From Sipunculus nudus (Eukaryota > Annelida > Sipuncula > Golfingiida > Sipunculidae), in NCBI GenBank assembly GCA_026874595.1, contig CM049308.1, positions 93,363,624-93,427,623 of the forward strand: a stretch of 64,000 nt of DNA, written 5' to 3'. The position numbers and the translations under genes were made by a program. Shown here piece by piece: positions 24,701-32,505 of the stretch. The notes below the pieces were generated by a model. The model did not search any database and was not told the origin of the DNA. It saw only the letters and a program-made list of their open reading frames with translations. Each line of letters begins with the position of its first letter. The stretch's first letter is position 1.

Positions 24701-27700
24701 GATGACCTATAGAGGAAAACAATCTGAAGTGACTGAGTCTAAGTGTGAATATAGAGAAGAGATGACTCAAATCTGGTGTTGTGTGGTGGTGGAGGGTTAC
24801 ATGGGGACTCAGCCTTTTGACCTGATGGGGGGGGGGGGTTGAGAGTTTAAAAACACCTTTGTAACTCTGTATATTTATTTCTTTATTTACCAGTTATAAA
24901 TTTTATGCAGTGGCCAGAAGAATATTGTCCTAAACAAATACTCAGTGGCAGGGAGTGAGGAAAGTTACAACACCTTTGCATAAACATACAGGATACAAAA
25001 TTTAATCTTACAGGTAAAAAAAGTTTTATTCATAATTATTTAATATTTAAAAACAGACAGAGAGATAGGAAAACAAAGCAAATCACTTTAATTCCCATTC
25101 TACTGAGGCAGAAAAATACTGAACGAATGTTTGCATTAGGTCCTCATTTTTTTATTACATCAATTTTTTGTTAAGGGAAATTTTGGACAAAATTTATAAA
25201 TTTTACTATACATTTACAATATATATCAATTATATTTGAAAATTTAAGTTGAATAACAATTCTATATTGCATCAACATTTACAGTTAATCTGCTCAGTCA
25301 ACATCACAACATATACACAGACGTATTTATTTTTTCTTAAAATATATTTTTTTTAAATTTGCAAAATAATAAATATCTGAAAATAACACTTGATTCAGGA
25401 AAAGTTGTATACACTGGATTGGAAACAGCAATGCAATTGAAGTATGTAACTAATGCAACATATCTGTTGGGGGGGGGGGGGGGGTCAGGGTTGCCATGTG
25501 ATTCTACATTTGTGACAGCAGTGTTGCATCACTAATAAGTTTACCCAGGCAAGGCTGTAGGGACCAGACATGGCTGGTCTGGAGGTTCAAAATGAAAGTA
25601 CATTAGAGCCTCAGAAAAACTTCAATAACCAGAACAATTTTTAAGCTTTTACTATGAAATTTCAGAATTTAACAGATCAAATCTATATTTATCGACTGTG
25701 AAAAGTAAATAAAATGTTCTTACAAGAAAGAAACATGCCTTGGTCAAACTTGGGCAAAAATTAAGTTATATAGAGGAATATTTATGGTAAATATGAAGAA
25801 AACCAGATGAGTGGTTTTGATATTCGGCAGTCCTGAAGTATGAAAATAGATATTTAATAGAAGCACAGATGTATTTAATTTTTGGTAAAAATATATTTTT
25901 AAATTATAACTTTTTTAAATTATATAATACTGACTAAATTACTGGCACGTACATAGGAACTACACAGAGGAAACAGTAAAAGTTTTGAGTTACTGTGATG
26001 CATATGAAAAATTTACAGATGGACAGGCAAGTGGACAGAATGGACTAATACATTTATTTCACTTTCAAGGGAATAATGCATTTAAGTTTATATATAAGCC
26101 TATTTTTTTTAGCATATCCACTTTTTCCATTAATAGTTTTAAATCTGATTCATTTTTTTTATTTACAAGTTTTATAAATTTGTAATAAAACAACTGAAAA
26201 TATAAGTTAAAATATTAGAATTCTAAGCTGCAATCATTATATATCCAGAGTGTAGCACATATTGGGTCATATTATGCACACACATATATTTTTTTATTTT
26301 TAAATCACATATGTTTAAACTGAATTTAAAAGAAAATAATAGATTATTCCTTGAATCACTATTAAAAAGTTTTGCACATTGGAGTTTTCAGTACATGCTT
26401 AATTTTATTCACCGAAATAAAATAAAAGATTCAGTAAATTTGATCAAATAAAAACATCTTTTCAAATAAAGTATACACACTTTTGGTTGAATGAGGGACA
26501 AACAATATCATTATGCTAATTACAATCTCAGCTATAATTTATTACTGGAATTAATAGTCAATTTCACACCTGGTGAAGTTTTTACTCTTCTGAAGTAAGG
26601 AATTACTTATCTGATGAACATCCACCTTTCATAGCAATACACCACTTTGTGGACACTATGAAATGAGCACCCTGTGGTACAATACAAAATCTAAAATGTA
26701 GCATAGCCATGAATAAAATAAAATACAGAAAATTATAACATTCATCTAGTTAATGCACTATCTGGGGGAGGGGGGGGGGGAGTGCAGGGCAGAGGGGAAG
26801 CCTGCTAGTAGTGGCATAGCTGAGCCTGAGGCAAGCTGCCTGGGGTGGGTTACATAATGCAAGTGATGGCTGTTCTACTAGGTGGGCTAGATGTAAAAAA
26901 CACTTGACATGGTGTATGAAAACTTGAATAAAAGATACTCTTTTCAATCAATTCCTTTGAAATTTCAGATTTTAAAAGATTAAATCCTTATGTATATATG
27001 CTGTGAAAATTAAATCAACAGTGCTTACAGAGAAAAAACGTGCCATTCCCAAAGTTGGACAAAATTTAAGGTATTAATTTTTTATTTATGCTAATAACTT
27101 GAAAAATTTGCAAAACTTCAGATCTAATTTTGGGTAAATAATTGAATCTTGATTAAATAAAGTTATATTCCTGAAAAAAAGTCTCCAGCTTCAGCAGTTT
27201 CTCATGTTAGGTGAAGAATATGAATACTAAATATGACCAAGAACAGATCAGTGGTTTTGATATTAGGCAGCCCTGAAGTGTAACTATGGCTTTTTTATTG
27301 AAAACTGAGGTTTTTCCTTTATGTCTCAAAGGAACGAAGTCCTAATGACCCAATTTTCGTTAAGGTAGGAGATTTTGGGAACATCTAATGGTATGTATAA
27401 TTTTGGATTCGTAGGTCCAACGGTTTTAAAATGTGCCCTGTTAGGCTGTTAACGGACGGACGACCGGACGACAGACAAAGGACCACGACTATAGCTCAGA
27501 TGACTTATAGTCAGCTGAGCTAAAAATTATGGAATGTTAATGACATACTTCATATAGTTGTACACAAACCTGAAACATAATGAAATGTTAATGACAACAG
27601 ACATACTTCATACAGAAGTACATACAGGACTATTGTTTTTGGCCAATATAGGTCAGAAGTCAAGGTCAAGGTCATCAAAAATGACAAAATTTTATTTGAG

Positions 27701-29824
27701 TCATAACTTTGTCAACATTGATCCTATTTTCACAATCTTATTCTTAAGCTCAATTTCTTCCTCCGGATGGTCTCCAGAACCTGGTCTAGTCGACTGGCCT
27801 CAAGCTTTATCACTTTTACAGTATGTCTGTCTGTTTGTCAGGTAAGCTCAATTTCGCCTGCTTACTTGTTCTTGCGTCTAACATATAGCATTCTACAGGC
27901 CACAGTTTTGCAAAATTCCTTTTGAAACTGGTAGATCTCATATTTTACAATAATATCTTAATAGTGATTTTTCATATCTTGATATATAACCGCTAGGGGG
28001 CGCTGCACTCAGACCTTTACAACACATCATTTCTTGGCCGTATCTCCAAAACAATAAACCTCAATCACATAAACTATAGCTTATTTTATCCTCTGAATCT
28101 TCTTCATAACTTGGTCAAGTCATCTGGTCTCATTCTTGTGTCAAATTGTCAGTATGTCTGTCTGTTTTTCAGTTGTTCTCCATTTTCCCTGCTTGCTGGT
28201 TCTTGCATCTTACATACAGCATTCTACAGGCCACAGTTTTGCAGGAATCCTTTTGAAACCGGTACATCTTATGTCATACATTAATATCTCGATGGTGATT
28301 TTTCATTTTTGGGATATGGCTGCTAGGGGGCGCTCCACTCAAAACAATACATATCATTTTTGGGCCATATCTCCGAAACTATAAACCTTAATTACAAAGA
28401 CTATAACCAAATTTCTTCCTCTGCGTGTTCTTCATAACATGGTTAGTCATCTTGTCTCATCTTTGTGTCGCTTTTTCAGTTTGTCTGTCACTTCAAAGTG
28501 TTATTTTCTTCATAACTTTGTCAATGTGGCTCATTTTTTCACCTTCGTCTTCTGCATAACTCAGTGTAGTCAACTGGTCTCAGATTTGTGTCACTTTTCA
28601 ATATGACTGTCTGTTTGTCGTTGTCTTCAATTTTGCCTTCTTGATAGTTCTTGCCTCTGTTATATAGCATTCCACATGCAACAGTTTACCAGGCATCACT
28701 TTGTAAGTTTCACCTATTGTATATCAGAAAGATCGATTGAAGCAGTATGTGTATTTTTAAATAGACCAAGGTCAAGAAAAAATGTCAAATTATTATTTCC
28801 ATTGTAACTTTGTCAATATTGGTCCAATCTTTACAAACTATGGCTCATTTTCTTCCTTTTTGTGTTCTTTACAAGATGTTCTGTTTATCTGTCTTCCAAT
28901 CTGGGTCAGAGTTTTTCTGGCAAGAGCGTGACCTCTGGTCATCTTGTTTTGACTGTCTATCCAATTTAAACCATATACTCATGTATAAAACAAAAGATGT
29001 GGAACTGATGAAAGAATGAAACAGAAACAGGATTTTTTTTAAACAGAAACATCCTGGCCCTGTATACATACCCGAAACATAACAGAATGCTAATGAAATA
29101 GTTGTAAACATACTTGAAACTTCCTATATAGCAGAAAGTATTGGTAACTGACAAACTTCAAACAGTATACCCACAACAAAAGTGACCTATTGGTCATAAT
29201 GCTCAGATGATGACCACAACCTGTGCCACTTTAGCAAAACAGAAAATACAAACTTAAAAGATTACAATTACCAGACATTTCTAGCACTGCAGTTAAAATG
29301 TAAAATAGGGCTAATCTTCTGATGCAGATATAACGTCATGCAGAATTAATGGTAGCACAATTACAGGTCTTGTTGAAAATTAAGCTTTTCAAGATCAACA
29401 GGTGCAATTAAGGTAGCACCAGGCAGAAAGAAAATAAGTTTTCTTGAATCACTCAATGAACATCTTTACTTTTATGATAAAGCAAGACAGAAAATATTCA
29501 AAAGAACCACTGCAGGCATTATTTTCACTCAGTATTTGGTCATTTTCAGTCTCTTTTCTTTTACAAAGATCTTGTTTAAATTGTCAACCACCATTCATAC
29601 ATAACCAAAATAATTCTACTTTATAATGGCAATCTTCCAATGAATGGGTTATGAATGACTTACTGATCTGTCTTTTCACCCACGGCTAACTTTTCAGCAC
29701 AAGAGAACGCCCCCTTGTGGAGCCAGCAGTAGCTGTCGATGGCCACAGTACATCCCTTGTAATCTTTGATGCTGGTCGGCGTGGTGATACTCTTCAGGAA
29801 TGGGAGCAGACCTGTGATTCCCAT
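455..29824 (-). CDS. EXO1: Exonuclease 1, whole gene (C-terminal exons beyond window)
   Basis: Nine coding exons, joined in phase, give about 515 residues of a FEN1/XPG-family 5'-3' exonuclease and flap endonuclease. The family acts in mismatch repair, DNA end resection and recombination in the nucleus. The catalytic acidic residues sit where human EXO1 has them: D30 (in [12 protein letters not shown]), D78 (VFDG), E150 and D152 (YEADAQ), D171 and D173 (EDSDLL), and an Asp in SGCDYL one residue later than human D225. The helix-hairpin-helix ([13 protein letters not shown]) follows. After the nuclease core, [11 protein letters not shown] matches the conserved SSIW-containing linker. The C-terminal tail that carries mismatch-repair partner motifs is not in the window. 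The gene diverges from SLC4A1AP. Introns are large and packed with repeats. No frameshift was seen in the exons, so the gene looks functional. Confidence 0.95.
738..1229. other. Intron 8 of EXO1, left part
   Basis: AT-rich intron sequence. No coding sequence, RNA gene or repeat was recognised on either strand. Confidence 0.6.
1230..2289. repeat. 43-bp minisatellite, about 24 copies
   Basis: A tandem array with a 43-bp unit (core TATTCATAAACCACCACC, spacer TTCAATGTTTTACTGTGTG). Units differ at a few positions (CTGG, CCGG, CTGC or CCAG before TATTCAT). A four-unit, 172-bp block recurs: the variant AATGCTTTAC occurs at 1561 and again at 1733. The array lies in EXO1 intron 8 and begins about 20 bp after the exon 8 donor on the transcribed strand. 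Confidence 0.95.
2310..2526 (-). CDS. EXO1: EXO1 coding exon 8
   Basis: The acceptor has a good pyrimidine tract (CTTTTCCTTTTTGATATCCCACAG), and the exon starts CCT TCA in phase 0. The donor is AAAG|GTATTA. It encodes [13 protein letters not shown], then [14 protein letters not shown], then a basic stretch ([21 protein letters not shown]). The SIW motif followed by a KRSS-like basic patch matches the order in vertebrate EXO1 just after the nuclease core. Confidence 0.88.
2638..3696. repeat. 34-bp minisatellite, about 31 copies
   Basis: A head-to-tail array with a 34-bp unit. On the plus strand it reads ACATACCTGTGTGGTGTACT followed by AGACTTTCACCAGG. Because 34 is not a multiple of 3, open frames cycle through three translations over 102 bp and give false ORFs. 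Read on the EXO1 sense strand, nearly every unit contains CAG|GTATG(T), a strong 5' splice-site consensus. The array sits about 110 bp upstream of the exon 8 acceptor. Confidence 0.95.
3697..4335. other. EXO1 intron 7, unremarkable part
   Basis: AT-rich intron with no recognisable gene or repeat. The short minus-strand ORF near 3960-4160 has no family signature. Confidence 0.6.
4336..4432 (-). CDS. EXO1: EXO1 coding exon 7 (end of nuclease core)
   Basis: The donor TTCAAG|GTAATG is clear. Translation gives [20 protein letters not shown], matching the conserved IALGN segment of EXO1. The start is a judgement. Using AG at CCAAG|ACC gives the phase needed after exon 6 and exactly the residue spacing of human EXO1 between YAG and IALGN. 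An AG five bases upstream (ACTCCAG|CCAAG) would break the frame. Confidence 0.82.
4433..4843. other. EXO1 intron 6, right of exon 7
   Basis: Intron sequence between exon 7 and the start of the first Helentron-like element. No feature was recognised. Confidence 0.55.
4844..6720 (+). mobile_element. Helentron-like non-autonomous element (HINE, family 1)
   Basis: The left end is CAACTGACCCATGGGTCATG followed by GCTCAGCTGACTGGG. Five internal tandem units of about 335 bp follow, each with a GTCTGCAGAAACT block and ATATGGGTAACAGAGAC. An ACGG microsatellite comes next (about 6645-6673). The terminal hairpin (6689-6718) has arms TAGCTCAG and CTGAGCTA. The left GCTCAGCTGACT is repeated inverted at the right end. 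A subterminal inverted repeat, tandem core, ACGG tract and 3' hairpin are the hallmarks of bivalve pearl/CvA elements, which are classed with Helentrons. No transposase is encoded. Confidence 0.82.
6725..7836. other. EXO1 intron 6 between two elements
   Basis: About 1.1 kb of intron without recognisable genes. No tandem repeat was seen. Confidence 0.55.
7837..11622 (+). mobile_element. Helentron-like element (HINE, family 1), interrupted
   Basis: Same family as the element at 4844: left end CAAGTGACCCATGGGTCATG, then about seven internal units (GTCTGCAG at 9211, 9552, 9898, 10236, 10570, 10931 and 11292). It ends with GACGGACAGACGGACAGACG and the hairpin at 11590-11619. A family-2 element (8020-9190) is inserted between the left arm and the first unit. 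The units at 10570 and 10931 are almost identical over the 361-bp period, so core expansion is recent. Confidence 0.83.
8020..9190 (+). mobile_element. Helentron-like element, family 2, nested
   Basis: Starts CTAGAATACGGGTA and ends with the hairpin GTATCCGC...GCGGATAC. Internal units carry GGTGGCGCCACC palindromes at 8435, 8584, 8715 (one mismatch) and 8864. The flanks TTTTTAAAA and AAAAATACAGGTGGCTCC rejoin into the uninterrupted sequence of the sister element near 5020-5040. The insertion is therefore precise, within an A-run and without an obvious target duplication. Confidence 0.83.
11625..12717. other. EXO1 intron 6, left of exon 6
   Basis: AT-rich intron. A minus-strand ORF at 11834-12019 follows an AG but has no similarity to EXO1 and breaks no known exon pattern. 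Nothing else was recognised. Confidence 0.55.
12718..12908 (-). CDS. EXO1: EXO1 coding exon 6
   Basis: The acceptor is TTGATTTCAG|GTCCTGAAG. It encodes [11 protein letters not shown], then [20 protein letters not shown] and [18 protein letters not shown], which match the conserved VPEDYI..F.RAN.TFLYQ..FDP block of EXO1. The donor, GCAGGACC|GTATCC, is weak but gives correct phase and spacing into exon 7. The acceptor borders a minisatellite whose units repeat the same junction. Confidence 0.9.
12909..13185. repeat. ~34-bp minisatellite, proximal half
   Basis: About seven units of 34-36 bp (GTTCAACAGAACCTGAAATC plus CAGTAAACCCCTACT), ending in a poly-C run. On the EXO1 sense strand each unit reads GATTTCAG|GTTCTG, close to the real exon 6 junction GATTTCAG|GTCCTG. 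The array is split by the DIRS element and resumes at 17244. Confidence 0.9.
13411..13524 (+). pseudogene. DIRS gag-like zinc finger remnant
   Basis: Reads [20 protein letters not shown] then [14 protein letters not shown] before a stop. The C-x2-C, IPAWD, H-x2-C-x2-C-R spacing is the zinc finger commonly seen at the start of DIRS and related gag proteins. The frame is closed soon after, so only the finger survives. Confidence 0.6.
14072..14452 (+). repeat. Tandem duplication of ~190 bp in the DIRS element
   Basis: The stretches 14072-14262 and 14264-14452 are highly similar. Both contain CGCCCGGCCAGTTCTTTGTTT and CACGGGATTCTTTGG. It lies between the gag remnant and the reverse transcriptase. 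Confidence 0.85.
15040..16320 (+). pseudogene. DIRS reverse transcriptase and RNase H, broken
   Basis: The longest open piece is 15110-15907. It contains [54 protein letters not shown] (catalytic YLDD) and [20 protein letters not shown]. These are the ordered motifs of DIRS-type reverse transcriptases. An in-frame TAG after KKAIL (15131-15133) separates the upstream part. RNase H continues in other frames: TDASLHSW near 15997, [20 protein letters not shown] at 16137-16200, and [16 protein letters not shown] at 16264-16311. At least two frame changes are needed, so it is not functional. Confidence 0.85.
16500..17030 (+). repeat. Rearranged internal duplications at the DIRS 3' part
   Basis: 16515-16590 resembles 14470-14560 (CCTGTTTTGAT, GGTTGATTCCTTATCCGGAT). 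16850-16960 resembles 14565-14660 (TTCATTACGTACCTTAAAAC). 16960-17025 resembles 16185-16250 (ACTTATGCGGGAGACATAAA). The element has been scrambled by internal copying, which replaces the expected recombinase region. Confidence 0.8.
17244..17600. repeat. ~34-bp minisatellite, distal half
   Basis: Resumes the array broken by the DIRS element. Here two alternating unit types (GTTCAACAGAACCTGAAATC and GTTCAACAGAACCAGAAATC, each followed by a different spacer) form a dimer of about 66 bp, unlike the simple units of the proximal half. Confidence 0.9.
17601..18201. other. EXO1 intron 5 remainder
   Basis: At 17790-17905 four degenerate units of about 30 bp (CCTAATATGAAAACTCCAAA-like) follow one another. 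Otherwise this is plain AT-rich intron. Confidence 0.55.
18202..18417 (-). CDS. EXO1: EXO1 coding exon 5 (helix-hairpin-helix)
   Basis: 216 bp, phase 0 at both ends, acceptor CATCTACAG|ATC, donor CATCAG|GTATGT. It encodes [31 protein letters not shown] and [16 protein letters not shown]. It holds the last catalytic Asp (SGCDY) and the DNA-binding helix-hairpin-helix of the FEN1 family. Confidence 0.95.
18418..19506. other. EXO1 intron 4
   Basis: Intron with a short CA microsatellite at about 18963-18985 and no recognisable gene. Confidence 0.6.
19507..19644 (-). CDS. EXO1: EXO1 coding exon 4 (catalytic)
   Basis: 138 bp, phase 0 at both ends. The acceptor is TTTTGTAG|GCATGC and the donor is GATAAG|GTAAGT. 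It encodes [20 protein letters not shown] and the following [21 protein letters not shown]150, D152, D171 and D173 of the two-metal-ion site fall here in the same numbering as human EXO1. Confidence 0.96.
19866..20570 (-). mobile_element. Non-LTR retrotransposon 3' fragment (CR1/jockey-like)
   Basis: The minus-strand ORF 20136-20546 reads [20 protein letters not shown] and later [19 protein letters not shown] with FKSKFKTYM. This is the C-terminal end common to CR1- and jockey-like reverse transcriptases. Downstream on that strand the element ends in an ATT/TAA microsatellite (19866-19925), as these elements often do. The 5' part is absent, a typical 5' truncation. Confidence 0.78.
20857..22600 (+). 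mobile_element. Helentron-like element, family 2
   Basis: Starts CTAGAATACGGGTA and ends with the hairpin at 22571-22600 (arms GTATCCGC and GCGGATAC). The left arm contains GTATCCGCCAAAA, which recurs inverted at the right end. Five tandem units of 280 bp each carry two GGTGGCGCCACC palindromes (21007, 21155, 21285, 21434, 21565, 21714, 21845, 21994, 22125, 22274). A CGG-rich stretch (GCGGCGGCGGCGGAAC) precedes the hairpin. It encodes no protein. It lies in EXO1 intron 3. Confidence 0.83.
22810..22933 (-). CDS. EXO1: EXO1 coding exon 3
   Basis: The acceptor is TATATATTCAG|AAAACG. The donor GATGGAG|GTGTGT was chosen because it ends in phase 0 and joins exon 4 as [14 protein letters not shown], matching the human spacing; the open frame runs on past it by chance. 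It encodes [20 protein letters not shown] then [20 protein letters not shown]. Confidence 0.93.
22934..23501. other. EXO1 intron 2
   Basis: Plain intron. No repeats or genes were recognised. Confidence 0.6.
23502..23621 (-). CDS. EXO1: EXO1 coding exon 2
   Basis: 120 bp. The acceptor is CATTATGTTTCAG|GTATGT and the donor is CGTAGAGA|GTGAGT. It encodes [20 protein letters not shown] then [20 protein letters not shown], with D78 in VFDG. The acceptor junction is copied several times in the flanking array. Confidence 0.95.
23622..23953. repeat. Minisatellite copying the EXO1 exon 2 acceptor
   Basis: About six units of 40-70 bp. On the EXO1 sense strand, fuller units read TTAACATTCCATTATGTTTC AG|GTATGTGTACTACTATATGA AGTATGTCA. 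This is the real intron end plus the first ~29 bases of exon 2 with two substitutions. The array continues at 27525-27625 and weakly at 29060-29160 after two insertions. Confidence 0.9.
23954..27524 (+). mobile_element. Large Helentron-like element, family 1-type ends
   Basis: The left end is CAAGGGACCCATGGGTCACG GCGCTCAGCTGA. The right end has GGACGGACGACCGGACGACA and the hairpin at 27491-27521 (TAGCTCAGATGACT, TATAGTC, AGCTGAGCTA). It inserted inside the exon-2-derived minisatellite: the flanks CCTGAA and AAATTATGGAATG rejoin to a unit seen intact at 23761. It is 3.57 kb, longer than the other HINEs, with a body unlike the 335-bp units and a decayed endonuclease-like stretch. Confidence 0.82.
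24233..24770 (-). pseudogene. Endonuclease (APE-type) remnant inside the element
   Basis: Two adjoining minus-strand pieces read [11 protein letters not shown] (24573-24770) and [20 protein letters not shown] then LVFTN and [12 protein letters not shown] (24233-24544). GDSN (from GDFN), LV.EPT and SDH are the ordered motifs of CR1-type apurinic-like endonucleases, which autonomous Helentrons also carry. A 41-bp direct duplication (about 24538-24612) separates the pieces. It runs antisense to the element's hairpin orientation, so it may instead be a nested CR1 piece. Confidence 0.6.
27525..27625. repeat. Continuation of the exon 2 acceptor minisatellite
   Basis: TTATGGAATGTTAATGACAT, ACTTCATATAGTTGTACACA and AACCTGAAACATAATG repeat the units left of the inserted element. 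A last decayed copy is at about 29060-29160 (CATACCCGAAACATAACAGA). Confidence 0.85.
27626..29055. repeat. Dispersed element with ~3 internal tandem units
   Basis: Three degenerate units of roughly 330-450 bp. Each has GTCTGTCTGTTTGTC (27824, 28155, about 28606), then TTGTTCTTGC, a TATAGCATTCTACAGGCCAC segment and, in two, CGCTAGGGGGCGCTGCACTC. No ORF is present. It separates two parts of the exon-2-derived array, so it inserted there or expanded later. Confidence 0.65.
29161..29663. other. EXO1 intron 1, proximal part
   Basis: Plain intron next to exon 1. Nothing was recognised. Confidence 0.55.
29664..29824 (-). CDS. EXO1: EXO1 coding exon 1 (start codon)
   Basis: ATG at 29824 in the context GTGACAATGGG starts [12 protein letters not shown], the N-terminal helix typical of this family. 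[20 protein letters not shown] follows with D30. The donor is GATCA|GTAAGT. A CTGCAG acceptor 10 bases before the ATG suggests that an untranslated exon lies upstream. Confidence 0.96.
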
Positions 29825-31335
29825 TGTCACACTGCTGCAGGGAAAAGCATATTCTTTAATGTTGTAATAACTAATATATCAAGGGAAATCCCTCTGATGA
29901 CCCCCTTCTTAAATGGCAGCAACGACTTAAGACTGTGAGACATTCTACTGCTTCACTGATATAGCAAGGTTAGTGGGAATGCTTTTGTGTGCTCAGTTAC
30001 ATTCACCCCCTCTCCAGGAAGGTTCTCTCCCTAGAACTAAGAATCTTATGTCAGGGGTCACATAAGTGAACTGGATGGGGTATTATCCAAAACAATAACT
30101 TGCCAGATCCCCTGTGCTGGCCACTATTTGTAATAGGTGAAAATAGAAACAGGGTCAAATGTGGATTCATACCCATAACCAGTCACACACAAGATGGATG
30201 TTCTGTGGCTTCACTCATAAAGCAAATTGCACTAGCAAGGCCAGTAGGGACAGTTTTGGTATGTATATTAGTGGTCAGAATAGTTTTTAAAATAATATTT
30301 GATGCAGGGTTTACAGGTTTGTCTAGCAGACCATGCAATGATTACCAGGTGATTACATTAAAAAAAGTGCAGCTTCACTCCATTTACTTCTGACTGCACA
30401 GAGAGGCAGGGTATGGGGAAGCCATGTCATAATTATCAGGGTTTCATCCACTATACAAACAGTCAAACTGCTTGTTGTTATAATAGATTATTACCAAGCA
30501 AATACACATGTACAGAGAAAGGGTTTCTCATATTTTCTAGTTATTTTCTAGTTTTGGCATAATTCACAGCAAGCTCAGGAATAGACTAGGTGTTTGCGGA
30601 GCTACAAAATTGGCGTTTTGCTATTGCATGCTTCGTGGTAACTAAGACGTAGATCACTGATAGGTACTGATTGTAGTCCACTGTGTTTAACAACAGAACT
30701 TACAGAGAGAGATGCCTAAACTTAAATGAGTGATAATTATAAGTTCAACTGGTGATCACTGAACAATCACAGTGTAATATGACATTGGATATTACTATTG
30801 TGTTATATTTGTAGGAAGTGCAGTTTGCATACTATTGAGATTCTACATTAGTTAGTTTGTTAGTATGCAGCACTGCATTAACCTTGACAGCTATACACTT
30901 GCCTGTTAAGATATAAGATGAGAAAATTGTAGTACATGTATATCAATCTGTAATTCTCTATCATGCAAAAATAATACAGCTGAGTGACACAAATTAGGCA
31001 AGAACTAGTTACAAATAAGAAAACTTCCTCTAACCCTCATGTGAAAACAGGAAGACATTTGAACAAGAATCTTTTGTTGAATAACATGTCAACACATACT
31101 AAGCAACACTTCATACTTATAAACATCCATCAGCTGCAACTTTGGCAAGACTACTGGAATAAAACTGGCAAAATAATATTTAGATTAATCATAGCATTGT
31201 TCCTGTACACTGATTAAAAGTCATATTGTTTAATTCTATTCAAAAGAATTAAAAATAGTTCAATATCTGTTTTGATTTTTGTGTATCTCACTATTACTCT
31301 AACTCCACCAAATTCCACTTTCATCCATTACTTCC

Positions 31336-31376
31336 GGAAGAAAGTGGAGGAAACCCCATTTCCTCCACTTTCTTCC
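31336..31376. promoter_or_regulatory. Perfect 18-bp stem hairpin beside ETS-like palindromes
   Basis: Arms 31336-31353 (GGAAGAAAGTGGAGGAAA) and 31359-31376 are exact reverse complements around a CCCCA loop. CTTCCGGAAG, a head-to-head pair of GGAA cores as bound by ETS factors, overlaps it at 31331-31340 and recurs at 31400-31409. It lies between the divergent genes. A regulatory role is inferred. Confidence 0.5.
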
Positions 31377-31659
31377 AATGTCTTGAAAGAAATACATTTC
31401 TTCCGGAAGAAAACCATCCCTAATTTGATGACTGAAAGATAAAAAGCATCCAATGATCGACTATTAATTATTTTATGAACCATCTATGACTGTGAAATAT
31501 GCTGTATAGAATTATACCTAAGAGACCGAGTAAATTCAGTCTTACTTCAACATCATACTATAAGGTCCAAGTAAGGACTGGGTTGTGAACACTTACTTGA
31601 TGCACAAGGTTAATTTTTAATGCTGTTCACTATTTTATGCTCCCCCTCTGACAGAATAA

Positions 31660-32505
31660 GAATGTTTTATTGGGATTTTTAATTGTGGCAGTGTATTACT
31701 GCGATGAAATTATGGAATGATTTACCAAAGAATATTCAGTTTAGTAACTCATACAGTAGTTTCGGAAAGTTGGTATAACTAAATCTTATGTAAAGTACAC
31801 AGAAACAAGAAGAGAATGATTGTAAACATATATTATTAAATACAGGATAAAGAGTTCTTAATTTTTATGATTTTATAGACGTTTGGAATCTCTTAAAATA
31901 ATGCACTCATTACCTTAAGTGTTTTATATAATAATTGTGATAAGACCATTTCGAGTTGTATAGTATGTAAAATTGTATACAAACTATCACATATATGTGA
32001 TCACATAATTTCTAGTCATATATCGAGTAAAATGTACTGCCACCTCTGTATATTATCGAACAAAGTTTTGTTATATATTTTGAAAATGCACTACAACTTA
32101 CAAGCTTCATCTGTGGTAACACAATTTCTAGTCATATACCCTATTTAATTCTAGCAAAATCTGTGATAACAAATACTTTTTCTTTTTTTTTGACACAATC
32201 CTTGATATAATGATTTCAATTCATATATTATGTTAATAATCTGCACATTTTATTTTATATGGTAATTCTATGTATTTTGTCAACTTAAACTAAGAAAAAC
32301 ATTATAATATATCAAGTAATTTATATTTTGTAATGAATGGTACACCAACTTTGCCTGCTCTTTCTTGATCACCAAATAAGTTTCAAAAACTGTTTAGTGC
32401 TATCCTTGGTGTATGTCAGGATATCATGTTTTATTGTATATGCATGTAACTGATTCCTGATTGACAAAAAAAATCAATCAATCAATAAATCAATAATACT
32501 TTTAT
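31660..32505 (+). mobile_element. CR1-like non-LTR 3' end fragment
   Basis: Plus strand near 31700 reads AMKLWNDLPKNIQFSNS then FGKLV, the usual C-terminal segment of CR1-like reverse transcriptase. About 700 bp of AT-rich 3' sequence follows and ends in an ATCA microsatellite (32467-32500). The element is strongly 5' truncated. Confidence 0.65.
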
